This document shows, piece by piece, positions 1 to 5,913 of a stretch of 5,943 nucleotides of DNA (the first letter of the stretch is position 1; every line of letters starts with the position of its first letter). Location of the stretch: the NCBI GenBank assembly GCA_946477805.1, contig CAMKZP010000249.1, forward strand, positions 1 through 5,943. The letters are read 5' to 3'. A program made the position numbers and the translations under genes. The stretch comes from an uncultured Enterobacter sp. GTDB taxonomy: Bacteria > Pseudomonadota > Gammaproteobacteria > Enterobacterales > Enterobacteriaceae. The notes below the pieces were generated by a model. The model did no database searches. It worked only from the letters and a program-made list of their open reading frames with translations, and was not told the DNA's origin.

Positions 1-256
1 GGCGAAAGGCCTTCAGCGGTGCCAGCCAGATATCGAGGATCTGCTGCATCACCGCCACGTAGAGCGCCTCTTTTGACGGGTAATAATAGAGCAGATTAGT
101 TTTAGAGACTCCGGCCTGCTCCGCCACCTGCTCCAGACGCGTACCGTGGATGCCAAACTGGGAAAACATCTCCAGCGCCGCGCTGAGGATCGCCTGCTTT
201 TTAGCGCTCACCGCCTGCGAACGTTTACCTGGTGTTTTCACTGCGCCCTGCGCCAT
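1..256 (-). CDS. rutR: RutR, TetR-family pyrimidine-responsive regulator (partial; C-terminal part beyond the window)
   Basis: Reading the minus strand from the ATG at 256 gives 85 codons without a stop, running off the window edge. The product begins MAQGAVKTPGKRSQ and matches the N-terminus of E. coli RutR (about 212 residues) nearly residue for residue. It holds the complete TetR-type DNA-binding domain: helix 1 at about residues 18-35 and the helix-turn-helix at about 39-58, including AGVSKTNLLYYYPSKEALY. The ligand-binding and dimerisation domain is mostly outside the window. Known of the family: RutR binds uracil or thymine, which release it from DNA; it represses the divergent rut operon and controls other pyrimidine, purine and glutamine-supply genes. 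The start is supported by AAGGAG eight bases upstream on the minus strand (about 265-270). A RutR-type operator lies at 364-379, so autoregulation is possible. Identity is very secure; only the 5' part can be judged. Confidence 0.95.
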   Translation of the reverse strand, partial: MAQGAVKTPGKRSQAVSAKKQAILSAALEMFSQFGIHGTRLEQVAEQAGVSKTNLLYYYPSKEALYVAVMQQILDIWLAPLKAFR

Positions 257-285
257 ACCCGCTCTCCTTTTTCCGCGTAGCCCTC

Positions 286-294
286 AGCATAGCA
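286..294 (-). promoter_or_regulatory. Possible extended -10 element for rutR
   Basis: The minus strand reads TGCTATGCT, an extended -10 (TGn followed by TATGCT, four of six matches to TATAAT), about 30 bases upstream of the rutR ATG. The -35 region at the right distance (around TCGTGG) is poor, as extended -10 promoters can tolerate. This would give a leader of roughly 20-25 bases. It is a weak pattern match and no other good sigma-70 candidate was seen for rutR. Confidence 0.25.
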
Positions 295-319
295 AAACCC
301 CTCTCTAACCACGAGATCC

Positions 320-336
320 TGCACTCCCATCGCGCA
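320..336 (+). promoter_or_regulatory. NtrC (GlnG) enhancer site, strong half-sites
   Basis: The 17-bp stretch TGCACTCCCATCGCGCA has half-sites TGCAC and GCGCA, differing from the NtrC palindrome (TGCAC-N7-GTGCA) at one base. It is centred at 328, about 142 bases upstream of the start site predicted from the sigma-54 promoter. That resembles the -140 enhancer of glnA. In E. coli the rut operon is known to be NtrC-activated under nitrogen limitation, so the position and sequence both fit. The call is a pattern match without footprint evidence. Confidence 0.65.
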
Positions 337-353
337 TGAATGCCTGTTTTGTG

Positions 354-370
354 TGCAACGGTTTTGACCA
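354..370 (+). promoter_or_regulatory. Second, weaker NtrC-like site
   Basis: TGCAACGGTTTTGACCA has a good left half (TGCA) but a degenerate right half. Its centre (362) lies at about -108 from the predicted start site, the place of the second glnA-type enhancer, and 34 bp (roughly three helical turns) from the stronger site at 320-336. Paired sites allow NtrC oligomers to form. The sequence alone is weak; the spacing is the main support. It overlaps the RutR operator by seven bases. Confidence 0.35.
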
Positions 371-379
371 TCCGGTCCA
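364..379. promoter_or_regulatory. RutR operator
   Basis: TTGACCATCCGGTCCA matches the reported RutR box TTGACCA-NN-TGGTCAA at 12 of 14 defined positions, with a perfect left half. It lies between rutR and rutA, where E. coli RutR is known to bind. Relative to the predicted sigma-54 start it spans about -106 to -91, upstream of the polymerase footprint. RutR bound here would more likely interfere with NtrC binding or DNA looping than block polymerase directly; that mechanism is inference. Confidence 0.7.
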
Positions 380-411
380 CTTTTTTACACTTCATTTTCC
401 CAACCTTAATT

Positions 412-424
412 TAACACATTAATA
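412..424 (-). promoter_or_regulatory. Possible IHF site
   Basis: The minus strand reads TATTAATGTGTTA, eight of nine defined positions of the IHF consensus WATCAANNNNTTR. It lies in the AT-rich stretch between the NtrC sites and the sigma-54 promoter, about -58 to -46, where a bend would help enhancer-promoter contact. The consensus is loose and AT-rich DNA gives many chance matches, so this is a candidate only. Confidence 0.25.
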
Positions 425-443
425 ACAATGACATTTTTAAACC

Positions 444-459
444 TGGCACTGCCTTTGCA
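444..459 (+). promoter_or_regulatory. Sigma-54 (RpoN) promoter of the rut operon
   Basis: TGGCACTGCCTTTGCA carries the -24 element TGGCAC and the -12 element TTGCA with the invariant GG (445-446) and GC (457-458) exactly 12 bp apart, close to the full consensus TGGCACG-N4-TTGCA. The predicted start site is near 470, giving a leader of about 32 bases before rutA. Known: the E. coli rut operon is transcribed by sigma-54 polymerase under NtrC control. No competing sigma-70 promoter for rutA was evident. Confidence 0.9.
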
Positions 460-490
460 AAAACGCCGGGACACCTGCGACGTAATAAAG

Positions 491-495
491 AGAGG
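491..495 (+). promoter_or_regulatory. Ribosome binding site that decides the rutA start
   Basis: AGAGG lies six bases before the ATG at 502. The in-frame GTG at 499 is only three bases from it, too close for efficient initiation, and the 502 start gives the 363-residue length of E. coli RutA. Confidence 0.7.
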
Positions 496-501
496 TTCGT
501 G

Positions 502-1593
502 ATGAAAATTGGCGTATTTGTACCGATCGGCAACAACGGCTGGCTTATCTCGACCGCGGCACCGCAGTACATGCCGACCTTTGAGCTCAACAAAGCCATC
601 GTGCAAAAGGCGGAGCATTACCATTTCGACTTTGCGCTCTCGATGATCAAGCTGCGCGGCTTTGGTGGCAAAACCGAATTCTGGGATCACAACCTGGAGT
701 CCTTCACCCTGATGGCCGGGCTGGCGGCGGTGACGTCGCGGATCCAGATCTACGCCACCGCGGCCACCCTCACCCTTCCCCCGGCGATCGTGGCGCGCAT
801 GGCCTCAACCATCGACTCCATCTCCGGCGGACGCTTTGGCGTAAACCTGGTCACCGGCTGGCAAAAACCCGAGTACGAGCAGATGGGGCTCTGGCCGGGG
901 GACGACTACTTCTCACGCCGCTACGACTACCTGACCGAATACGTGCAGGTCCTGCGCGATCTGTGGGGCACCGGCAAAAGCGATTTCAAAGGTGACTTCT
1001 TCACCATGAACGACTGCCGCGTCAGCCCGCAGCCGTCGGTGCCAATGAAGGTGATCTGCGCCGGACAGAGCGACGCGGGAATGGAATTTTCCGCCCGATA
1101 CGCCGACTTCAACTTCTGCTTCGGTAAAGGCGTTAACACCCCTGCCGCCTTCGCCCCGACCGCCGCGCGGATGAAAGAGGCCGCCGATAAAACCGGGCGC
1201 GACGTGGGCTCCTACGTGCTGTTTATGGTGATAGCCGACGAAACCGACGAGGCCGCGCGCGCTAAATGGGAGCGGTATAAGGCGGGTGCCGACGACGAGG
1301 CGCTGAGCTGGCTTACCGAGCAGAGCCAGAAGGATACCCGCTCGGGCTCAAACACCAACGTCCGCCAGATGGCCGACCCGACGTCTGCGGTCAATATCAA
1401 CATGGGCACGCTGGTCGGCTCGTACGCCAGCGTCGCCGGCATGCTCGACGAGGTGGCCGACGTGCCCGGCGCGGAGGGCGTCCTGCTGACCTTTGACGAT
1501 TTCCTCACCGGCGTGGAAACCTTCGGCGAGCGCATTCAGCCGCTGATGCAGTGCCGCGCCCATATTCCTGCCGTCACCAGGGAGGTGGCGTAA
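502..1593 (+). CDS. rutA: RutA, pyrimidine monooxygenase (uracil ring-opening)
   Basis: The 363-residue product begins MKIGVFVPIGNNGW and matches E. coli RutA over its whole length. RutA is a cytosolic flavin-dependent, luciferase-like monooxygenase. It uses reduced FMN and oxygen to split the N3-C4 bond of uracil or thymine, giving ureidoacrylate peracid, which is reduced to ureidoacrylate. The fold is a single TIM-barrel of the bacterial luciferase type. Residues listed as FMN contacts in E. coli RutA (from memory) are all present: Ile49-Lys50, Asn115, Glu124, Arg140-Tyr141 and Ser190. It is the first gene of the operon, about 32 bases after the predicted sigma-54 start site, and its TAA shares one base with the rutB ATG. 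Its reductase partner RutF is encoded by the sixth gene. Start chosen at ATG 502 rather than GTG 499. No sign of damage. Confidence 0.97.
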   Translation: MKIGVFVPIGNNGWLISTAAPQYMPTFELNKAIVQKAEHYHFDFALSMIKLRGFGGKTEFWDHNLESFTLMAGLAAVTSRIQIYATAATLTLPPAIVARMASTIDSISGGRFGVNLVTGWQKPEYEQMGLWPGDDYFSRRYDYLTEYVQVLRDLWGTGKSDFKGDFFTMNDCRVSPQPSVPMKVICAGQSDAGMEFSARYADFNFCFGKGVNTPAAFAPTAARMKEAADKTGRDVGSYVLFMVIADETDEAARAKWERYKAGADDEALSWLTEQSQKDTRSGSNTNVRQMADPTSAVNINMGTLVGSYASVAGMLDEVADVPGAEGVLLTFDDFLTGVETFGERIQPLMQCRAHIPAVTREVA

Positions 1594-2282
1594 TGACTAC
1601 CCTGAACGCCCGTCCGGAAGCCATTACCTTTGACGCCCGGCGCAGCGCGCTGATCGTCGTGGACATGCAAAACGCCTACGCCAGCAAAGGCGGCTATCTG
1701 GACCTGGCCGGTTTTGACGTCTCGGCCACCCGGCCGGTGATTGAAAATATCAAAACCGCCGTTGCCGCCGCCCGCGCCGCCGGGATGCTCATTGTCTGGT
1801 TCCAGAACGGCTGGGACGATCGGTACGTGGAGGCCGGTGGCCCCGGCTCACCGAACTTCCATAAATCTAACGCGCTGAAAACCATGCGCAAGCGCCCCGA
1901 GCTGCAGGGCACGCTGCTGGCCAAAGGCGGCTGGGATTACCAGCTGGTGGACGAGCTGGTGCCGGAGGCGGGCGATATCGTTCTGCCAAAACCGCGCTAC
2001 AGCGGCTTTTTCAACACCCCGCTCGACAGCCTGCTGCGCAGCCGCGGTATTCGCCACCTGGTCTTTACCGGCATCGCCACCAACGTCTGCGTGGAGTCGA
2101 CCCTGCGCGACGGTTTTTTCCTCGAGTATTTCGGCGTGGTGCTGGAAGACGCGACCCATCAGGCCGGGCCGGATTTCGCGCAGAAAGCCGCCCTGTTCAA
2201 TATCGAAACCTTTTTCGGCTGGGTGAGTAACGTCGCGGATTTCTGCGACGCCCTGAACCCGCCTTTAGCCCGCACCGCCTGA
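1593..2282 (+). CDS. rutB: RutB, ureidoacrylate amidohydrolase
   Basis: The 229-residue product (230 in E. coli) is a cysteine hydrolase of the isochorismatase/nicotinamidase family. RutB hydrolyses the ureidoacrylate (or its peracid) made by RutA to carbamate and 3-aminoacrylate in the cytosol; carbamate then yields ammonium and carbon dioxide. The catalytic triad is intact and at the same numbers as in E. coli: Asp24 (in IVVDMQNAY), Lys133 (in VLPKPRYSGFF) and Cys166 (in IATNVCVESTLRDG). The start ATG overlaps the rutA stop by one base, with GGAGG at 1581-1585 seven bases upstream, so translation is probably coupled to rutA. An upstream in-frame ATG at 1551 is unlikely because it lies inside rutA and would add 14 residues absent from the family. 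Intact gene. Confidence 0.96.
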   Translation: MTTLNARPEAITFDARRSALIVVDMQNAYASKGGYLDLAGFDVSATRPVIENIKTAVAAARAAGMLIVWFQNGWDDRYVEAGGPGSPNFHKSNALKTMRKRPELQGTLLAKGGWDYQLVDELVPEAGDIVLPKPRYSGFFNTPLDSLLRSRGIRHLVFTGIATNVCVESTLRDGFFLEYFGVVLEDATHQAGPDFAQKAALFNIETFFGWVSNVADFCDALNPPLARTA

Positions 2283-2293
2283 GGAGAACCGCT

Positions 2294-2680
2294 ATGCCGA
2301 AATCCGTGATTATTCCACCGGGCACCAGCACGCCCATTGGCCCGTTTGTCCCCGGCACCCTCGCCGACGGCGTGGTGTATGTTTCCGGCACGCTGCCGTT
2401 TGATAAAGACAACAACGTGGTGTTTATCAACGACCCAAAGGCGCAAACCCGCCACGTGCTGGAGACGATCAAAACGGTGATCGAAACGGCGGGTGGCACG
2501 ATGGAGGACGTGACCTTCAACAGCATCTTTATCACCGACTGGAAAAATTACGCCGCGATTAACGAGATCTACGCGGAGTTCTTCCCCGGCGACAAGCCCG
2601 CGCGGTTCTGCATTCAGTGCGGGCTGGTGAAGCCCGATGCGCTGGTTGAAATCGCCACCGTCGCGCACGTGGCGAAGTGA
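2294..2680 (+). CDS. rutC: RutC, 3-aminoacrylate deaminase (Rid/YjgF family)
   Basis: The 128-residue product has the same length as E. coli RutC and belongs to the RidA/YjgF/YER057c/UK114 family of small, trimeric enamine/imine deaminases. RutC converts 3-aminoacrylate, the RutB product, to malonic semialdehyde with release of ammonium. The family's substrate-binding arginine is present as Arg104 (in KPARFCIQCGL) and the paired glutamate as Glu119 (in DALVEIATVAHV), matching Arg105 and Glu120 of RidA. GAGGAG at 2281-2286 sits seven bases before the ATG, and the gene begins 11 bases after the rutB stop. It is intact. Because rutD downstream is broken, this enzyme is the only dedicated one left for the aminoacrylate step. 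Confidence 0.95.
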   Translation: MPKSVIIPPGTSTPIGPFVPGTLADGVVYVSGTLPFDKDNNVVFINDPKAQTRHVLETIKTVIETAGGTMEDVTFNSIFITDWKNYAAINEIYAEFFPGDKPARFCIQCGLVKPDALVEIATVAHVAK

Positions 2681-2687
2681 GGCGGCC

Positions 2688-3421
2688 ATGAAGCTATCCG
2701 TCTCATCGTCGCCGTACGAGGGCGCCCCCGCCGTGGTGCTGATCGCCGGGCTCGGCGGAACCGGCAGCTACTGGCTGCCGCAGCTCGCCATACTGGAGCG
2801 AGAGTACCAGGTGGTGTGCTATGACCAGCGCGGGACGGGCAATAATCCCGACGCCCTGCCGGAGGCGTACAGCCTTACGCAGATGGCCGACGAGCTGGCA
2901 CAGGCGCTGGCCGCCGCCGGGATCGCCCGCTACGTTGTGGTCGGCCACGCGCTGGGGGCGTTGATTGGACTGCAGCTGGCGCACGATAACCCCGACGCGG
3001 TTTCCGGGCTGGCGTGCGTCAACGGCTGGCTGACCCTCAACGCCCATACCCGCCGCTGCTTTCAGGTTCGCGAGCGCCTGCTGCACGCAGGCGGCGCGCA
3101 GGCATGGGTAGAAGCGCAGCCGCTGTTTCTCTATCCCGCAGACTGGATGGCCGCCCGCGCGCCGCGCATGGAGGCCGAAGAGGCGCTGGCGCTGGCCCAT
3201 TTTCAGGGAAAAGCCAACCTGCTGCAGAGGCTAAGCGACAGGCCGACGACCTGCTTGTTCCGGCGGTCTGCTCCACCGAGCTGCAGGCAGCGCTGCCCCA
3301 CGGCCAGCACGTCGTGATGCGCCGGGGCGGGCATGCCTGCAACGTCACCGAACCCGAAACCTTTAACACCCTGCTGCTGAACGGGCTTGCCAGCCTGCTG
3401 CGCAGCCCGGAATCCGCTTGA
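2688..3421 (+). pseudogene. rutD: rutD, alpha/beta hydrolase, disrupted by an internal deletion and frameshift
   Basis: From ATG 2688 the first 182 codons match E. coli RutD (266 residues): MKLSVSSSPYEG, CYDQRGTGNNPD, the elbow GHALGAL (86-92), and AHFQGKANLLQRL ending at 3233. The frame then becomes unrelated and stops at 3315-3317, giving a 209-residue product with 27 foreign residues. The true C-terminus resumes in another frame from 3245 (DDLLVPAVCSTELQAALP, then GGHACNVTEPETFN) and ends at the TGA at 3419-3421. The pieces sum to 182 + 58 residues; the family needs about 25 more between them, whereas only 11 nt remain, so about 64 bp are missing. The catalytic-type histidine (in GGHACN) is lost from the reading frame. 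RutD is described as a putative carbamate or aminoacrylate hydrolase speeding a spontaneous step. Only a GAGG at 2679-2682, overlapping the rutC stop, serves as ribosome site. An assembly error is the alternative. Confidence 0.85.
3231..3247 (+). other. Deletion junction inside rutD
   Basis: Upstream of 3233 the RutD reading is in the frame of ATG 2688 (codon CTA at 3231-3233). Downstream of 3245 it is in the frame of the TGA at 3419. The 11 bases between (3234-3244) replace about 75 expected bases, a net loss near 64 bp, which is not a multiple of three. The lost part corresponds in E. coli RutD to about NALKRADFSHH through VQIICAS, the strand and loop just before the conserved DDLLVP. Exact breakpoints cannot be placed without a parental sequence. 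Confidence 0.75.
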
Positions 3422-3422
3422 T

Positions 3423-3428
3423 AAGGAG
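3423..3428 (+). promoter_or_regulatory. Ribosome binding site that decides the rutE start
   Basis: AAGGAG lies five bases before the ATG at 3434 but only two bases before the ATG at 3431. The later ATG has the workable spacing and gives the family length of 196 residues. Confidence 0.7.
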
Positions 3429-3433
3429 CCATG

Positions 3434-4024
3434 ATGAGCGAAGCTATTACGCCCGCCGCGCTGGAAACGCTGTTCACCGGCGCGCGCACCCACAGCGGCT
3501 GGCTGGATATGCCGGTCAGCGACCAGACGCTGCGCGAGATCTACGACCTGATGAAATGGGGCCCAACGTCCGCCAACTGCTCTCCGGCGCGCATTGTGTT
3601 TGTGCGCAGCGCCGAGGGAAAAGAGAAACTGCGCCCGGCACTCTCCAGCGGCAACCTGGCAAAAACCCTCAGCGCACCGGTCACGGCGATTGTCGCCTGG
3701 GACGGTGAATTCTACGAGCGCCTGCCCGCGCTGTTCCCGCACGGCGATGCGAGAAGCTGGTTTACCTCAAGCCCGGCGCTGGCCGAAGAGACCGCCTTTC
3801 GCAACAGCGCAATGCAGGCCGCGTACCTGATCTTCGCCTGCCGCGCGCTGGGGCTGGACACCGGCCCGATGTCGGGCTTTGACCGGCAAACCGTCGACGA
3901 CGCCTTTTTTACCGGCACGCCGCTGAAAAGCAATCTGCTCATTAACATCGGCTACGGCGATACCCGCAAACTGTACGAGCGCCTGCCGCGTCTGACGTTC
4001 GAAGACGCCTGCGGGCTGGCGTAA
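3434..4024 (+). CDS. rutE: RutE, malonic semialdehyde reductase (nitroreductase family)
   Basis: The 196-residue product equals E. coli RutE in length and matches it throughout. It belongs to the flavin-containing nitroreductase family (HadB/RutE subgroup). Its assigned role is reduction of toxic malonic semialdehyde, made by RutC, to 3-hydroxypropionate, which is excreted. Conserved stretches visible are LMKWGPTSANCSPARIVF near residues 38-55 (phosphate/FMN-binding region), DARSWFTSSPALAEETAF in the middle, and LLINIGYGD near the C-terminus. Two adjacent ATG codons exist; the second (3434) is preferred on ribosome-site spacing and length. Its own strong AAGGAG should allow translation despite premature termination in rutD, which leaves over 100 untranslated bases upstream. 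The stop overlaps the next ribosome site. Confidence 0.95.
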   Translation: MSEAITPAALETLFTGARTHSGWLDMPVSDQTLREIYDLMKWGPTSANCSPARIVFVRSAEGKEKLRPALSSGNLAKTLSAPVTAIVAWDGEFYERLPALFPHGDARSWFTSSPALAEETAFRNSAMQAAYLIFACRALGLDTGPMSGFDRQTVDDAFFTGTPLKSNLLINIGYGDTRKLYERLPRLTFEDACGLA

Positions 4025-4033
4025 GGAGCCACC

Positions 4034-4528
4034 ATGACGACACCGGATAAACAGACCTTTCGCGATGCTATGGCCTGCGTCGGCGCGGCGGTCAATATCA
4101 TTACCACCGACGGCCCGGCCGGGTTGGCAGGCTTCACCGCCAGCGCGGTGTGCAGCGTCACCGATTCACCGCCCACCCTGCTGGTGTGCCTGAACCGAGG
4201 GGCCTCCGTCTGGCCTGCATTCAGCGAAAACCGCACCCTGTGCGTCAATACGCTGAGCGCCGGACAGGAGCCCCTGTCAAACCTGTTTGGCGGAAAAACG
4301 CCGATGGCGGAACGCTTTGCCGCCGCCCGCTGGCAGACGGGCGACACGGGCTGCCCGCGGCTGGAGGAGGCGCTGGCCTCGTTCGACTGTCGCATCAGCC
4401 AGGTGGTCAGCGTTGGCACGCACGACATTCTGTTTTGCGACATCGTGAACATCGTTCGCCACCCCGCGCCGCACGGGCTGGTGTGGTTTGACCGCGGCTA
4501 CCACGCGCTGATGCGCCCCGCCTGCTAA
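4034..4528 (+). CDS. rutF: RutF, FMN reductase (NADH) partner of RutA
   Basis: The 164-residue product has the length of E. coli RutF and belongs to the flavin reductase-like family of two-component monooxygenases (HpaC type). It reduces FMN with NADH and supplies the diffusible reduced flavin that RutA uses with oxygen. The family's flavin-binding segment is seen near residues 33-57 (GFTASAVCSVTD, then PPTLLVCLNRGASVW). Further conserved stretches are CVNTLSAGQEPLSNLFGG and, near the C-terminus, SVGTHDILFCDIV followed by GLVWFDRGYHALMRP. AAGGAG at 4023-4028 is five bases before the ATG and overlaps the rutE stop codon. Other flavin reductases such as Fre can partly replace RutF in E. coli. 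Intact gene. Confidence 0.95.
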   Translation: MTTPDKQTFRDAMACVGAAVNIITTDGPAGLAGFTASAVCSVTDSPPTLLVCLNRGASVWPAFSENRTLCVNTLSAGQEPLSNLFGGKTPMAERFAAARWQTGDTGCPRLEEALASFDCRISQVVSVGTHDILFCDIVNIVRHPAPHGLVWFDRGYHALMRPAC

Positions 4529-4549
4529 ATCGCCTTAAGGAGACAGACC

Positions 4550-5872
4550 ATGTTCGGATTTCCCCACTGGCAGTTGAAATCGACCTCCACAGACGCAGGC
4601 GTGGTCGCGCCGGATGAACGGCTCCCGCTCGGGCAAACGCTGGTGATGGGCGTTCAGCACGCGGTCGCCATGTTTGGCGCGACGGTGCTGATGCCCATGC
4701 TGATGGGGCTCGATCCCAACCTCGCCATCCTGATGTCGGGTATCGGCACCCTGCTGTTCTTTTTTATCACCGGGGGACGCGTGCCGAGCTATCTGGGCTC
4801 CAGCGCCGCCTTTGTTGGAGTGGTCATTGCGGCGACGGGGTTTAGCGGCCAGGGGATCAACCCCAACCTGAGCGTTGCCCTGGGCGGCATTATCGCCTGC
4901 GGCCTGGTCTACACCCTTATCGGCCTGGTGGTGATGAGGGTGGGAACCCGCTGGATTGAGCGGATGATGCCGCCCGTGGTGACCGGAGCGGTGGTGATGG
5001 CGATTGGCCTGAACCTGGCGCCCATTGCCGTCAGGAGCGTCTCCGGCTCGCCGTTTGACAGCTGGATGGCGGTAATTACCGTGCTGTGCATCGGCGTGGT
5101 CGCGGTCTTTACGCGCGGGACGATCCAGCGGCTGCTGATCCTGGTCGGGCTGATGGTGGCCTGCCTCATCTATGCCCTGCTGACAAATGCTTTTGGCCTC
5201 GGCAAGCCGGTCGACTTCGCCCTCCTGCACAACGCCGCGTGGTTTGGCCTGCCGCAGTTCACCTCGCCGACGTTCAGCGGACAGGCGATGCTGCTCATCG
5301 CGCCGGTTGCGGTGATCCTGGTGGCTGAAAACCTGGGCCACCTGAAAGCGGTAGCCGGCATGACCGGGCGCAACATGGACCCGTATATGGGGCGGGCATT
5401 TGTGGGTGACGGGCTGGCGACCCTGCTCTCCGGGTCGGTCGGCGGCAGCGGCGTGACGACCTATGCCGAAAACATCGGCGTGATGGCGGTTACGAAGGTC
5501 TACTCCACGCTGGTGTTTGTGGCGGCGGCGGTGATTGCCATGCTGCTCGGGTTCTCGCCGAAATTTGGCGCCTTGATCCACACCATTCCTGCGCCGGTTA
5601 TCGGCGGGGCGTCCATCGTGGTTTTCGGGCTGATTGCCGTCGCCGGGGCGCGCATCTGGGTGCAGCATCACGTTGATCTCAGCCAGAACGGCAACCTGAT
5701 TATGGTGGCGGTGACGCTGGTGCTGGGTGCGGGGGATTTTGCCCTGACGCTGGGAGGCTTTACCCTCGGCGGTATCGGCACGGCGACGTTCGGTGCCATC
5801 CTGCTCAACGCCCTGCTGAGCCGTCGCGCCGTGTCCGCACCGCAGGGCGACGTGGCGCGTCAGGATCCTTGA
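4550..5872 (+). CDS. rutG: RutG, uracil permease of the NCS2/NAT family
   Basis: The 440-residue product (442 in E. coli) is an inner-membrane nucleobase:proton symporter of the uracil/xanthine permease family and probably imports the uracil that feeds the pathway. About 14 hydrophobic segments are spread over residues 30-425, as in UraA. Family markers are present: the TM1 motif QHAVAMFGATVLMP with His37, the TM3 segment YLGSSAAF, AENLGHLKAVAGMTGRNMDP with Glu260 and His264, and GVTTYAENIGVM with Glu307. These align with UraA His24, Glu241, His245 and Glu290, the uracil and proton-coupling residues. The C-terminal tail (from about 425) is short, polar and variable. AAGGAG at 4537-4542 is seven bases before the ATG. 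It is the last gene of the operon, nine bases before the terminator hairpin. Substrate specificity beyond uracil cannot be read from sequence. Confidence 0.95.
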   Translation: MFGFPHWQLKSTSTDAGVVAPDERLPLGQTLVMGVQHAVAMFGATVLMPMLMGLDPNLAILMSGIGTLLFFFITGGRVPSYLGSSAAFVGVVIAATGFSGQGINPNLSVALGGIIACGLVYTLIGLVVMRVGTRWIERMMPPVVTGAVVMAIGLNLAPIAVRSVSGSPFDSWMAVITVLCIGVVAVFTRGTIQRLLILVGLMVACLIYALLTNAFGLGKPVDFALLHNAAWFGLPQFTSPTFSGQAMLLIAPVAVILVAENLGHLKAVAGMTGRNMDPYMGRAFVGDGLATLLSGSVGGSGVTTYAENIGVMAVTKVYSTLVFVAAAVIAMLLGFSPKFGALIHTIPAPVIGGASIVVFGLIAVAGARIWVQHHVDLSQNGNLIMVAVTLVLGAGDFALTLGGFTLGGIGTATFGAILLNALLSRRAVSAPQGDVARQDP

Positions 5873-5880
5873 TTCACGCT

Positions 5881-5913
5881 CGCGCTGTCCTTTTCCGACA
5901 GCGCGCTTTTCTT
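5881..5913 (+). terminator. Rho-independent terminator of the rut operon
   Basis: A perfect 9-bp GC-rich stem, CGCGCTGTC (5881-5889) with GACAGCGCG (5897-5905), encloses a seven-base loop and is followed by CTTTTCTT (5906-5913). It begins nine bases after the rutG stop. The T-rich tail is interrupted by a C but adequate. The opposite strand has no T tract after the hairpin, so it should act mainly in the rut direction. Confidence 0.88.

Noticed and set aside
499..501. GTG at 499 as the rutA start
   Set aside because: It is only three bases after the AGAGG ribosome site; the ATG at 502 has better spacing and gives the family length of 363 residues.
2159..2689. Minus-strand open frame of 176 codons across rutB and rutC
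   Set aside because: It lies opposite two intact, well-conserved genes, has low-complexity composition and no recognisable motif: a GC-rich shadow frame.
3231..3250. Programmed ribosomal frameshift as an explanation for the rutD frame change
   Set aside because: No slippery heptamer is seen, and a shift alone would not restore the roughly 21-25 residues that are missing between the two halves.
3014..3421. A separate plus-strand gene of 135 codons in the rutD region
   Set aside because: Only its last 60 or so codons make sense, and they are the displaced C-terminus of RutD; the Arg/Ala-rich first half is the out-of-frame reading of rutD's own middle.
3952..4452. Minus-strand open frame of 166 codons antisense to rutF
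   Set aside because: No family resemblance and it is fully covered by rutF, which is conserved over its full length.
4535..5671. Minus-strand open frame of 378 codons antisense to rutG
   Set aside because: Its translation is rich in His, Asp, Arg, Gly and Gln with no recognisable domain, as expected from the reverse complement of a GC3-biased membrane-protein gene. rutG on the other strand is conserved end to end with all functional residues.
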